Assembly (NCBI GenBank): GCA_951799445.1
Contig: OX637293.1
Span: 18,600,001-18,664,000, forward strand
Reading direction: 5' to 3'
Length of the DNA stretch: 64,000 nucleotides
Source: Pseudisothecium myosuroides
Lineage: Eukaryota; Streptophyta; Bryopsida; Hypnales; Lembophyllaceae
The notes beneath the pieces were generated by a model. It was given only the letters and a program-made list of their open reading frames with translations. It searched no databases and was not told the origin of the DNA. A program made the position numbers and the translations under genes. Every line of letters starts with the position of its first letter. The stretch's first letter is position 1. This document shows positions 37,120-48,241 of this stretch, piece after piece.

Positions 37120-39682
37120 TGCAGTGTTTTGTTTTTCTTTCGATCCTGATACTTCGTCCCCACCCATTTGTATCTGGTGACTACATTGCCTAAATCATTG
37201 GAAACTTTCTTCTTGGTTAAGGTGACTTCGCTATACTCCCTACAATCTTAATAGTCAAGAATCAACATGTTGCTATTAATAGTGTTCGGTCCTGCATTTG
37301 ATTGCACCTCAAAGTAGTAGGATGGTACATGGTACGAGTATTTATCAATGGAAATGCAATAATGACCCCCATTAAGCAGGGGCTCATTGCTCAGTTTGAA
37401 AATGATCCCGGACCATTCCACCATAATGATGACATCCGCACCAGTGTTATATATCACCTTGGTCCTTGGCCTTGACCACATGTTTCCAGTAAAGGAGGAT
37501 TAGTTGTCTGCAATGTTGGGATTAAAAAACACAACAAAACTACAAAAGGTTGTAAAACCAAAGTAAGATACGCAAAAAAAGACTGAAGTAGATATATTCA
37601 AAGTAGATTTGAAACTATATACCAAGGAGAGAGAATATAAACAATCTTCCTCCTCTACTATTGGTAGAAGGGATTCTAACTAAAGTAAACTACAATGAAC
37701 TACGATGGAGAGCGTATTATTAGAATATATTTCTTAACATGCAACATGTGAGGTTGTCCCTTTTAAAAAAATAATATTGTACATAATAATGAAAGTAAAA
37801 GAAAAAAAAACTTAAACTTAAACTTGTCTTTCATAAAAATCAAATTTATTTTCAATGGAATTTGAAAAAAAATTAATTATGTTGATAATTTCTTTCTTCT
37901 AATTCTCCCCAGAATCGGGCATCTATGGTGCAAGATTATATTGCTTCACGTAGCAAAGGGCTTATGGTGCATACCTAGGCACTTGGAGGTAGACTTTGTT
38001 TTATGATAATAAATCTAACTATTTGTATTTTATATTCAACTTTATTATAAAATAAATGTTCAAGCTTTTACTTTGATAATAAAGTTCAATGTTTCTTGAA
38101 GCTTTTACTTTCCAATTCTAGGATTTGGAGGTTGTAAGCCCACTGCCAATATTTAGATTGGGTTTGAGGGTCCTCATCCTACTCTTAGATAGTCTTCACA
38201 TTTTGATTTTTACTCTAGAGGTAGAGCATATTGCCATTGAAGAGGTTCAGCTTGTAAACATGCTCTTATAATTGTTCTAAGTGAAGAAAGTAATTTTTTT
38301 GCACCTTGCTTGATTAGATTTTTTGGCCTTGAATCATTTTAACTTACATTTTTTACACTAGTAATCTTGAGTTTCTAATTTTTTATGTTGAAGAATTGAG
38401 TTGAGAGTTTGGGAAATAATTCCTAAAAAAAACACTCAATTTTCACTAATCAAAAAATTATTAAGTGAAAGTAGGTTCAAGATTGAAGGAAAAACTAAAT
38501 CATTAATAGCTCTAAGATGGAACCGGAACACATTAATCTCAATACTAAGATCGTTCAAGCAAGCAAACTTAACCTTCTGTAACACTTTTTTTTTTTAATT
38601 GTGAAAATTGAATTCAGAGATGAATCCTACAAACTATTTTTTCAAGAAGATGCTCCAATTGTCCCGAAAACAAGATTGTCCATAACTTTCACATAACAAA
38701 TCCAAATGGAATGAATTGAAGCTTCCCATGTAGATAAAATTACAATTTGTTTGAAACTAATGTTTGAATTTTTTTTTGTATGTGCGGGTTTTTGCTCGCC
38801 TAAACTAAGAAAAAGGACTTTTTGTGCCATAACTTTTGCTCCTTGGCACCAATTGAAATAAAAATTAGTATATTCCTAAAAAGCTTATATGTTTTTCTAT
38901 CTTCACAAAAAGTTTCAAAAAATTGTGATGAATATTGAGATTGTAGGAACCCATCCAAAATCTAGTTAGTTTCCAAGGGGACAATGGAACTTTAGAATTT
39001 ACTACTTGATTTTGACATTTAAAATGATTTCTTTTGCTTTTGAGCGAAACTAACAAAATGAAGCTTCTAAAGTGCAGTTTAGACTCCACTTAGAAAATTT
39101 GAAGAGTTCTTTAAAATAAGCATTTTTGTGAAGTTTGAAGTCGAGGATCTATAACCACGTTTTCAAATATAGAGTGATCCAAAAGTTTTCTTTATGCCAC
39201 AATGATCTACACTATAATGTACTTCTATTTTAAAAATTGTCAATTTTTTGAACATGATGTGTATTTGATATGAATTTTCTTCATTTTTTCTTCAAAAATT
39301 CATGATAATTTGAAATTTTAGTTTTAACAAAAAAATTGAAAATTTTATGACAAATGCTGGACATATAATTTTATCTTTGCAAAATAAAACTCAAAAAATT
39401 CACTTATAAATAGTGAAGAAATGGAGGATATAGAACAATGAGGTTATCATGTGAGCTTAGAAATGCAAACATATGAGCCTTGAGTATATACATAAGTAGA
39501 TATCCTACAACCATTAATTGAAGGTGAGTGCTTATAATACAAACACCTATAATATAAGTATCTTTGACATAGGCAATCTAAAATTATGGAAGTTTTCTGT
39601 AATATAGACACTCACAGCATAGGTGTATAGAGTTCTATGCTCATGTGCTCATGATCCTAGACTCACAAAATAGCAACTAGGG
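37120..39682 (+). repeat. Duplicated segment, copy A (with dead secreted-protein gene)
   Basis: Matches 50497-54608 in order and orientation, with a CACTA element inserted in the other copy. A smaller third copy is at 21370-21885. The part from about 38240 to 39000 is also related to the TTAA-flanked element at 59005, for example 'aacaagattgtccataact'. That suggests an old TTAA element is embedded here. Confidence 0.75.
37140..37560 (-). pseudogene. Broken paralogue of the secreted protein at 50464-51030
   Basis: The minus strand carries the same protein as the gene at 50464-51030, in broken pieces. A hydrophobic leader lies upstream in another frame. The codon before the SSFT motif is TAA where the paralogue has CAA (Q). 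The core reads 'NNT'-like YNTGADVIIMVEWSG, then LLNGGHYCISI. A stop at 37248 precedes the tail, which continues in a different frame as YSEVTLTKKK and RYKWVGTKYQDRK. With at least one nonsense change and two frame changes it is not functional. Confidence 0.7.
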
Positions 39683-40130
39683 ATATAGAATGAAGGACTT
39701 TCAAGTTTGACTACGTGGTCATAGGCTCTGTCATAGTCAAACTTCTAGGGATTAAAAGACAACAAAAGTGATCCTTCCCCTTAAATTTTTTTTTTTTCAA
39801 ATAAAGATATTGAATAGAACAATTATAAGAACATCGCCACCTAAACTTATCACAAATGATGCGCCGTAGTAGTTGTTGTGGGTGCTCAAACCTTTACCAT
39901 TAGGTACTGTAAGACTCCACACAAGTGCTGATTCAAGAGCCATTGGGTGGGTTTTGCTACTTCTTGGCAGACAACTTGCTTGTGCTTTTTCATTGGCGAA
40001 CTGCTATCTATTGTTGCACAAGATTTTTCTAGCAGGTTTAGATAAAGACCGAGGATGGATTCTCCTCAATCCACGGTCCGTGTGTCATCAAAGAGGCCCT
40101 CAATTGTTGAATGGCCAATCTTTTTTGTAA
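39683..40130. other. Non-coding DNA
   Basis: No supported gene and no terminal repeats seen. It separates the duplicated segment from the 222-bp TTAA element. Confidence 0.4.
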
Positions 40131-40352
40131 CCTTTAAAAGGCAAATTAATGACCATGGAAATCATTGTTTTTGGTCTTGTGTGAATCATTGGCTTAAAAA
40201 ATCCAAGAGCAGTCATTGTAAGTTAAATGACTATTGTCCAAGAACTCCCCTTTTCACACCAAATTCCATGGACAAAAATTTGCACCTCTATCTTAAATAG
40301 AAATATTCTTTGTCATTCATCAACCGAAGAAGGCCACTGCGTCCTTTAAGGG
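40131..40352. mobile_element. 222-bp TTAA-flanked MITE, second copy
   Basis: The left end CCTTTAAAAGGC is preceded by GTAA (a decayed TTAA). The right end GTCCTTTAAGGG is followed by TTAA at 40353-40356. Identical in length to, and similar throughout to, the element at 1727-1948. Non-coding. Confidence 0.65.
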
Positions 40353-41179
40353 TTAAGTGACTACTCTTGGGAGAGAGAGGGTGGGTACTTGTAGTACGAA
40401 CCCAAAGCTTGGATAGACAGCCAATGAACAAAACTCCTTGCCCCGCATGAGCAATAGGTATTTCAGCAACCCTTATAAACTTCCAGTCTCCCACCACCCC
40501 ATTATGAAATATTATTGCAAGCAATCCATTATAAAATACCGCACTCACAACCCCCAGCCACATGGACAGTGGACAGTGGAGACCGTATCCTATCATTCAT
40601 CGGACAAGCAACAGAATCTACAGTATTGCATCCTCTATGCTTGGATACTCGCGTTCGGTACAGCAGCATAACCTTACTAAGTTATACGGAGTACTCCGTA
40701 TGAGATCGGCATTCCAGGCGGGCTTCCAGCAAACAAAAGCTTATTAATTAAGAGCATCCCCACCCGTCCTACAACTTGGATGAACTCTTAAGAGGCGCCT
40801 CCAAAACAACCCCACCCGTCCTATAAAATGGATGGCCTCTTAAGAGGAGCAAGCCAAAAACGCTCCGCGACTGGCAAAACGACCTCAATTTGCAGGCCAC
40901 CCTGCGGCTGGCAAAACAGGAAGCGACAAGATGCGGAAAGGTGGGCGGAGGTTCGGCGCTCTTGTTCTTTCACTTTGTTTTCGCGATTTTCACCTGGCAA
41001 TTACCTTCCGCGTCGCAAGTTTGATAAGCTTCTGTCATTTTCAATTGAATTGGAACGTGGATTTGCTGAACGTGCACCAATCCGGTATGAGGGAGACGTG
41101 AGGCGCATCGCCCAACCTACTGAGCGTTGTTGTATTGTTTGCATGAAATGCTTAACTTCTTATCGTTTGTGCTATGCAG

Positions 41180-42180
41180 ATTGACAGAAATGGAAAATCG
41201 TCTAGACGCAGGAAGTTACGGGTTCGCACTTGGAGCTGCAGCTCTAGAAATTGAGTTCTAGAACCTCTTCTGTAGCACTTTTGTTTTCTTAAGCTTGTTT
41301 TCTAAAACTACAGGTAACAACGTTTAAGGACCTGTCTTCAAATGCGTTGCAGGCAGAGATCCAGTAGGGATTGGTTGGTATGAAATACCTGAACTTATCA
41401 AAATTGAGTTTTGCTGGAAACCTTTGGGCAGCTTTTAGGTTTTAGGCTTTAGGTTTTGGTTTATTACCAATATGGATTCAAAGTCCGATTATTTGCCAGG
41501 GAATCTTAGTTTGTGTGGAAACGTGATACACAATTTGGGAATCTGGGTTTGTGTGGAAACGTGATACACAATGTGGATATAAGAAATTTCCTGAAATATA
41601 AGCCATGAGCTGTTGAGAATGTGAATTCTTTGGATTCTCAAATTAGGGTCTAGGATTACATTTCATTCCCGGATTTTGGAATTGCAGCAGCTGCTGGGTT
41701 CTGCATTGTGGCCATGACAGCTCTTCTTTGGGCCCCAGCTCGTGTCTTTCAGTTTGGAGCAGCTGAGAAGAGAAGAGCACCTGCCAAGGTTCAACCTGCT
41801 TGTGGCTTGTTCCGTCCGAGAAACTGACAAACATTTAAGGTCTGAAAACGCTATTCTTGATGTCAGTGTTGGTAGTTTTCTTTTTCTTGATGTAATAAGA
41901 GTGTTTTCCAAGATTTAATTTACGAAGCATCTGAAATTTCGTCGTTCATATGTTTACAGCTTTGTTGAATACTTAGGGGTGTAGGGTTCAGGGTCTAAAT
42001 CTCCATAGCTGTCTAATAATTATTGATCAACATTGGCTGAAATTGCTAGCTGTGCAATGCACATATGTTGTATTAAACGTGATAGCATTAGGATCATCTG
42101 AGGAGGACTATGATTGGCAACAGACCGAGAAGAGGACAACGCAATATACACCCATGCTCAGCAGGTACGTTGTTGTGTTG
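41180..42180 (+). other. Exon-like sequence inside the left arm of the Harbinger element
   Basis: Two patches look like host coding sequence. At 41658-41828 the plus strand reads through a hydrophobic stretch (FGIAAAAGFCIVAM, then TALLWAPARVFQFGAAEKRR) to a stop. At 42096-42170 an open stretch encoding EEDYDWQQTEKRTTQ is bounded by an attag acceptor and a cag|gtacgt donor. I recognise no family. They could be a captured gene fragment or a degraded third gene of the transposon. Confidence 0.35.
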
Positions 42181-43044
42181 AATTTTTGTCATTCTTAACA
42201 TCTCAGTATCCGGTGTTATTCTGTTGTGAGGCAGGTAGGTGCTATGCATAAAAATGAAGGAAGGTCACACCTGCTGAGGAATGTAAGTGACACAAATCAG
42301 TACATTCGTACTTTTACGAATTAAGGTCGGTGCTTTGATGTTTAATGGTAGTACCTGTGGACTTCATTAGCACCCTTCTGCTACAATTCATAGGAAATCA
42401 CATGGCCAATTTCGTTTTAAGTCTCAAAATTACAAATCCAATTGCAATGGATGTGTCTCCCTCTCCTTTTTCCCTGAAGATTTGTTAGAAAATGCTTCCA
42501 TCAATATAGAAGAGATGCTCACTTAGCTCATACACTCTTCAGTTAGCGGTTTGTGCACCTCCTACCTTAGGGTGGCTGATCTTCACTCAGCTCTTGGTCA
42601 ACCATTTTTTGTAATTGGAAGAAGTTGCCTGCTCCATTTAGTTTTTTGGACTTTGAACTCCAGCCATATGCTTGGGATGTTCATCATCATCAGATGCCCT
42701 TGACGGACAAAGTATGTTGAGTTACAGTATCTGTCTGTCATCATTTTACCAAGGGAGGACAAAGCTGTCATCATTTTGAACATAATTATTTGCCATTGAA
42801 GGGGGATCTTCCATTTTGCACCTTAAAATTCAAATGAAAATGGAAGTAATTTTTATTACTTACTATATTAGTGTGCTCCGTGCCGTTGCTACAACCAAAA
42901 TTAAATTAAAAGTAAAATTTTCGTTTTTTTAATTCATTAACATTTTGAAATTTTGAGATTCATTATTTAATTGAGAAAATCCATAACTTTTGCACCATAT
43001 GTCCAAAGGCCATAAAATAAGCATGAAGAGAAAGCTTTAGGCAC

Positions 43045-43224
43045 AAAGGGGTGCACGGGCTTTGTTTTGTGGCGTTTGAACATGCGATGCAAAAATTATG
43101 AATATTTCAAAGTAATCCGTACATGATAATTTAATTCAAATTTACAATTCATAAAAAATTTGAAATTCAAGAACTTTCAAACAGTAAGTCCAAACGCCAC
43201 GAAACAAATTGCATGCACCCCTTT
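43045..43224. repeat. Inverted repeat (about 33-bp arms) in the Harbinger element
   Basis: aaaggggtgca..tggcgtttg at 43045-43078 pairs with caaacgcca..tgcacccctt at 43191-43224, about 110 bp apart. It may be a small foldback element that inserted into the transposon. No target duplication was resolved. Confidence 0.6.
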
Positions 43225-43543
43225 AGAGCAAAAAACTTCCAAATGCATTCCAAGGACGCCACCGGCCGCCTCTTAGTTTGTTAAATCTCAGCATATCAAA
43301 CAAAACAAAACAAAACAAAACAAACTATCTTAAGGGTATGGATGGAAAAAAGGTAATACCATCTTCAAGGAAAAAATTACTCATCTACCATAAAATACAA
43401 GTGCTACTAATTAACAAAACATATCATTCACGTTGAATGGACCAATAGCCAAAGAAGAATTACAAGTACTTCAAAAACATGATTACTCATGGAATACATC
43501 TTGAAATCAATTTTCTTTTCTAGAAACTGAAGCCTTCTCTACT

Positions 43544-44689
43544 TCACTCATGTCGTTGAGGGTAAAGACTCTCCTCTGCATATTGATATGGATCTTCTTC
43601 TTCTTCTTCTTCCTCTTCCTCTTCCTCTTCTTCTTCTTCTGGAAGAGCTTCAAGGTCTATTACCCGAGAACGTAGTGGTGGCGAATTTGTTGGTGGTTCA
43701 GGGGTCCTCTGCTTCTTGGTACTTTGAAGGGATACTCGTTCTTCCAGACGTGTCACTGCTTCCTGCATACGTAGTCGGAAGTACCTATCTGCTAAAGCTG
43801 GGTCTAAATTCCTAGCTTCTTTAAAAACGTTGAAGTCATTTTGATCCATTGAACACTGTACTTGCTGTGCTAGGAGTTTGTTCCTCTCCGCTACATCTGT
43901 GGATAGAGACGAAGCTGCTTCTGCTGTTCGACGAAGAGTATACATCCGAGTATTTTCATCTGCTTTAAGCCGTTTGGCTTGTTTCGTACCCACTGGTCTG
44001 CTAGGAAACGTACCTATGCTAGGACTTGGGGCATTAGGATCTATGTTACTTGGACCAACAATAGGATTTGGAAAAGAGCCTAGGTTGAAAGGTACTATAC
44101 TTGACGGAACATATCGTTGAGATTGTGTCCGCTTACCTAGGGTTTTTTTTCCCTCTCCTTTTGTGGGCTCATAAAAAGTTGGATTGGCTTTAACAACCGC
44201 AAAGCAATGCATGAATGAAAAACTTTTTTTTTTATTTCCATGCTTGTTTTTATAGAGTTGCAAAGCCTTGTCCATAATATCGCTCTCACTAGTACCAGAC
44301 TCATCTAGTGCCCTTATAGTTGACACACATGCATTGAATTTCATGCATTCGGCCTTAATATTACCAAACTTGGTCTCCAGTGACTTGACCGATCGTTTGA
44401 TGGCACCTAATTAATTAATCATTTATAAATTAGAAGGGACCAAGAAAACAACTTTAAAAATGATTGGTGTATTATACATAGAACTGAAAGACCAACTTCT
44501 TTGAAACTTACCTTGCCCAAGTGCGTGCATATAATGTTGAGCTATCCTCTCCCAGAATTTTCCTGACTTCTGTCGTGTCCCCACAATGGGATCTTGGCTG
44601 ATGTGCAGCCAACTCCTGCAGAGTTGGATTTCGTCATTGATACTGAAGTTTTCAGATCGCTTGGATGTTCCCTCGTCCGCCATATTCAT
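43544..44689 (-). CDS. SANT/Myb-like accessory protein of the Harbinger transposon
   Basis: PIF/Harbinger elements encode a Myb-like DNA-binding partner that helps the nuclease reach its ends. I read two exons, 44689-44512 and 44406-43544, with a 105-bp intron (donor caag|gtaagt, acceptor attag|gtgcc, phase kept), giving 346 residues. The N-terminal third has the SANT-like pattern with spaced tryptophans (CRSWLHIS, KFWERIAQHY) and KSLETKFGNIKAECMKF. This is typical of plant proteins annotated as NAM-associated or glutathione-S-transferase-T3-like, which are transposon-derived. A helical region near residue 230-290 and a run of about 16 glutamates close the protein. It lies head to head with the nuclease, so a shared promoter region (44690-45539) is likely. 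The start is the ATG at 44689; a second ATG two codons downstream is also possible. Confidence 0.85.
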
Positions 44690-45539
44690 AACTTCACGTG
44701 TATATACCTAGTGCCTTGTGAAAATACAAACGTAATTAGAATTTGAGAACCATAAAAAGAAAGATGCAAAATGCTTAGATGTCACATACATAGCATAAAG
44801 AAGCTTTGAAGTTTTTATGAAAGCAAGAAAGAATTGTACAACTTAGATGCATACCTCCTAAGCAAGTGCAAAGAACAGAATACAATGTCGTGAATGAAAA
44901 TTAAAAAACCTTTTATACAAAATGAAGAAATGATAACATGTACGTAACTAGTACTTCCTAATAAAAGTTGCACTTGTAACTTCAACTTTTAGTTGAGACC
45001 AAAGGTTTGACTATAAGTGCAGTGATAAGATAGAAGTAACTAGTACTTCAAAATACAAGTCTTACTGTACGGTTCTACTTTAACCTTGAACTGCAAGTTT
45101 TATTTTTAAAAGAACAAAAAGACATTAAATTGAACTGAACAGTACTTCCAAACACATTGGTAGGTTTGAGTTGCATTTTTTTCTTTACAGTGGAAATTTT
45201 ATTCTTTACTTTTGTTTTGAAATGGAATTTTAATCCAAACTTTTAATTTGAATAGAAGGTTTTACTAACCCTTTCACTTTCAATTGGACTTCTAATTTTT
45301 GCTAAACATTTGAATTGGAGGTTTTACTTTTTTTTTACTTTGACTTGGAGGTTGTACTTTTATTTTATTTTTAATGGCTAAGAGGTTAAAACTATAAATA
45401 ATGAATTGGACATCCGTATTGAAGTCCCTTAATCTATATTGAATTCAAGAGAATATGTGAATTGTAGTTTTAACTAAAATTATCATTTGTCCTTTTTTTT
45501 TAGTGCACTAGTGAAAAATACTCCATAGAAAGTAACAAG
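44690..45539. promoter_or_regulatory. Divergent intergenic region of the Harbinger element
   Basis: An 850-bp AT-rich non-coding stretch between the two divergently transcribed transposon genes. It should hold both promoters. No individual motif can be assigned with confidence. Confidence 0.4.
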
Positions 45540-46826
45540 ATGACAAATACATGGGAACAAGAAGGAGCACAAGGAATACAAAATGAAGAAGATGACCATA
45601 TATATAATGTAATCCCGGAAGTAGTTAATGATCTCTATGAACAAGTACATGATCTTGGTGCACCTGCACCACGTCCACGTGGTGGTTCTACTCGTGGAAA
45701 GAAAGCAAACATTGTGAGAGGAAGAACAGAGGCGCATAATCGTCTTTTAAAGGACTATTTTGTAGAGGACCCAGTTTATGATGCAAGGCTATTTCGTCAG
45801 AGGTTTCATATGTCAAGGCAATTGTTTTTAAAATTGGTAGAAAGTGTTGAAAACCATGATAGTTACTTTGTGCAAAAAAAAGATGCAACAGGTACATTGG
45901 GCTTAAGTAGTCTCCAGAAATGTACAGCCGTGATGAGGATGCTGGCTTATGGTGTCTCAGCAGATGCCACTAATGAATATGTTCGCATGGCATCTACTAC
46001 ATCTATGAAGGCCTTAAAACATTTTGTGAGAGCAATCAGAGAAGTATTTGAAAGCACGTACTTGAGACAACCAACAAAAGAAGACATTGAAAAACAAGTA
46101 CAAATTAATGAAGCACGGGGTTGGCCAGGTATGTTTGCATCATTGGATTGCATGCACTATGAGTGGAAGAACTGTCCCATAGCGTGGCAGGGTTCTTATC
46201 AGGACAAAGATGGTTTAAAATCTATAATATTAGAAGCAATAGCTGATCAAAGTCTATGGATTTGGCATGCCTACATTGGATTACCTGGTTCGCATAATGA
46301 TATAAATGTTCTGCATCGAAGTCCACTAGTAGCCAATTTCCTGAGGGGTGAATCCCAAGGTATGACCTTCGAAGTCAATAGTCATGAGTATCCAAGGTAC
46401 TACCTCTTAACAGATGGAATCTATCCTAAGTGGAGTATCTTTGTCCAAACCATTCATGATCCCCAAGGTGAAAAACGACAACACTATGCAAAGATGCAGG
46501 AAGCTACTCGCAAAGATGTGGAGCGTTGTTTTGGTGTTCTACAAGCAAGATGGGGTATAATTCAGAATCCAAGTCGACAATGGGATGTGGGTGCCATAAA
46601 TGATATTTTAATGGCATGTGTCATCATGCACAATATGATAATTGAAGATGAACGAGACGAAGATTTGGAGCCTATTAATGCAACTGTGGAGATGCCACCT
46701 TTAAGACGCGGATTAACATTTGAAGATTTTCTAAGTGAATCTGAAAAAATTTACGATACAGATAAACATTATGCACTTAGGAATGACCTCATGGAACATT
46801 TATGGACATTAAAAGGAGGATCTTAG
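45540..46826 (+). CDS. PIF/Harbinger DDE nuclease (HARBI1-like transposase)
   Basis: A 428-residue intact frame of the DDE_Tnp_4 type, which cuts at the element ends and inserts at TTA/TAA. After an acidic N-terminus and a helical region (residues about 75-190), the catalytic core is clear. D203 lies in SLDCMHYEWKNCP, D254 in GSHNDINVL, and E328 in KDVERCFGVLQARWGI. The C-terminus includes the conserved ACVIMHNMIIEDE. All three acidic residues are present and no frameshift is seen, so the protein could be active. The start at 45540 is the first ATG and leaves a full-length protein. No intron is needed. The partner gene is divergent at 43544-44689. Confidence 0.93.
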   Translation: MTNTWEQEGAQGIQNEEDDHIYNVIPEVVNDLYEQVHDLGAPAPRPRGGSTRGKKANIVRGRTEAHNRLLKDYFVEDPVYDARLFRQRFHMSRQLFLKLVESVENHDSYFVQKKDATGTLGLSSLQKCTAVMRMLAYGVSADATNEYVRMASTTSMKALKHFVRAIREVFESTYLRQPTKEDIEKQVQINEARGWPGMFASLDCMHYEWKNCPIAWQGSYQDKDGLKSIILEAIADQSLWIWHAYIGLPGSHNDINVLHRSPLVANFLRGESQGMTFEVNSHEYPRYYLLTDGIYPKWSIFVQTIHDPQGEKRQHYAKMQEATRKDVERCFGVLQARWGIIQNPSRQWDVGAINDILMACVIMHNMIIEDERDEDLEPINATVEMPPLRRGLTFEDFLSESEKIYDTDKHYALRNDLMEHLWTLKGGS

Positions 46827-47459
46827 GACTCTAAAAACTATTTATTTATAATAGTGCTTCATATTGGGCTTAGAATTGAAGGTATATAGTGGTTATATTA
46901 GTAGTTATAGGAATTTGAACCTTCTTAGAATTGTATTGACCTTTGGCATTTTCTATTTGAAAAGCTTTCATTGTTGGCTTACAGATGTATTTGTTAATAT
47001 TTACAAGGACTTTTTAATTTCGAACTGCTAAGTCCAGGAAATGTAAGGTTTTCAATTGAGTAGACTAAAATGATTTGGAGAGACATTGAAAGCATTTTTT
47101 CCACTATTTAACATTCGCAATATTCAACATGTAATAGCACTTCGAACCGTGGATGTATTTTCAATTTCTATTTTTTTTTAATTATAGAGTCACCACTAAA
47201 ATTGAGTTAACTTGTTACTCTTGAGCTAGTGTAATGAACTTCACCATGGAAATTTTCAAATTTTGGAAAATAATTTTCCATTTGATGTGATTTTGTGGAC
47301 CTTTTTTTAATGATGAAAAACAAAATTGTCAACCAAAAAATCTAAAAATCTTTAGAACAATCCTAAACAACAAATTTCATGGTTTATTTACCGAGTGCAC
47401 CCTTATAATTAATTTGGAACCTCTAATTGCAAATATGAATTCAAAATCAGCAAAGTCAA

Positions 47460-47720
47460 TCATGTGTAAAAAAAAATTAAAAATTAAAAAATTAAAAAAA
47501 TAAATCAGAAGTCCATTGAGTGGAGCTGGCTGAACAAGGCGGGGCATTCCATCCAAGGAAAATTAATAAATTAATAAATTAATAAATAAAAAATAAAAAA
47601 TAAAAATAAAAATTCTAAGAATAAATATGATAACCCCATTGAGTGGAGCATTTCCAAACAGGCTGAGGGAGCATTTCCAAAACTCATTTGAGCCTGAGGG
47701 AGCATTTCCAAACAGCTGAG
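47460..47720 (+). repeat. Low-complexity A/T run and short tandem repeats near the transposon's right end
   Basis: Runs of aaaaatta and ttaataaa units (47466-47625) are followed by three spaced copies of 'gagcatttccaaa' (47646-47715). Repeats just inside a transposon end can be protein-binding sites, but this is speculation. Confidence 0.55.
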
Positions 47721-47938
47721 ACCAAGTTACTCCCAGTAACTGATCTCCTGAATCACAAAGTGACACGAGTCGTCAGGTTGGGGAGGTATGGCCTGTTAAG
47801 AGGCCATGGGTGGGTCAAACTTCGTGAGAGGCTGCCAAACCCAACCCCGACCCCATTTTTGCAGGTCGAGGCCGCCTGCATTTTGCAGGACGGGTGGCCT
47901 TGCTCTAACGGCGTAACCGTTGGAATCATAAACTACTT

Positions 47939-48241
47939 CTAACATCTAACATTAGTGCAGCTGACCTCGACAGATTCTGTTTCGGCAGTTTCTTCGTAAC
48001 AACGAACTCGAAAATAGTAATGTCTGATCGGCCATAGTGAATGCAAAACTCTGTGGTCAGCAAAGGCTTCTGGAATTAATGACGAGTCAGAGACGTAGCG
48101 ACTAGCGACCCAAGCATCAGCACTCTCGAGAAGCAGGCCGTGCGCAGGCACATGGTGCGAGCGCCTCATGTTCCACGCTCCCCATATCCATGCACCCTCG
48201 ATCGAGCCGCTGGCTTCTGATGAAAATTTTGGGAATCCGTT
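47939..48241 (-). CDS. Probable terminal exon of an unrecognised minus-strand gene
   Basis: A 100-codon open stretch on the minus strand starts just after a good acceptor (tttgcgtag at 48250-48242) and ends at a TAG at 47939. The composition is coding-like, unlike its AT-rich surroundings. It contains EGAWIWGAWNMRRSHHVPAH, then LLLESADAWVASRYV and HYYFRVRCYEE. I do not recognise a family. The Harbinger insertion lies only about 30 bp past the stop, in what would be the 3' untranslated region. Upstream exons could lie between 48250 and 49660 but I cannot place them. Confidence 0.4.
   Translation of the reverse strand, partial: NGFPKFSSEASGSIEGAWIWGAWNMRRSHHVPAHGLLLESADAWVASRYVSDSSLIPEAFADHRVLHSLWPIRHYYFRVRCYEETAETESVEVSCTNVRC

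Larger units (their letters stand above)
40752..47905. mobile_element. 7.15-kb PIF/Harbinger DNA transposon, probably autonomous
   Basis: The ends are GAGCATCCCCACCCGTCC on the left and the reverse complement of GAGCAAGGCCACCCGTCC on the right. TAA is duplicated at 40749-40751 and 47906-47908, the 3-bp target of PIF/Harbinger elements. The CCCACCCGTCC motif is repeated once more inside the left end near 40810. The element carries the two proteins of the superfamily, transcribed divergently: a SANT/Myb-like protein (43544-44689, minus) and a DDE nuclease (45540-46826, plus). Both frames are intact. The left 2.8 kb is unusually long for the family and contains exon-like sequence (see findings). 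Confidence 0.88.

Noticed and set aside
36380..37167. Overlapping frames of 70-130 codons on both strands
   Set aside because: They run through a Harbinger-type MITE and a dead secreted-protein copy. GC-rich MITE sequence explains the lack of stops.
40828..41184. A 118-codon plus-strand frame near the Harbinger left end
   Set aside because: It begins in the terminal repeat region of the transposon and shows no recognisable features. I kept it only as part of the general left-arm question.
43588..43815. Plus-strand frame rich in leucine opposite the SANT-like gene
   Set aside because: It is the antisense reading of the poly-glutamate codons of the minus-strand gene.
40752..47905. Calling the 7.15-kb element a retrotransposon or Mutator element
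   Set aside because: There is no reverse transcriptase, integrase or long terminal repeat, and the 3-bp TAA duplication and DDE_Tnp_4 nuclease fit PIF/Harbinger instead of Mutator (9-bp duplication).
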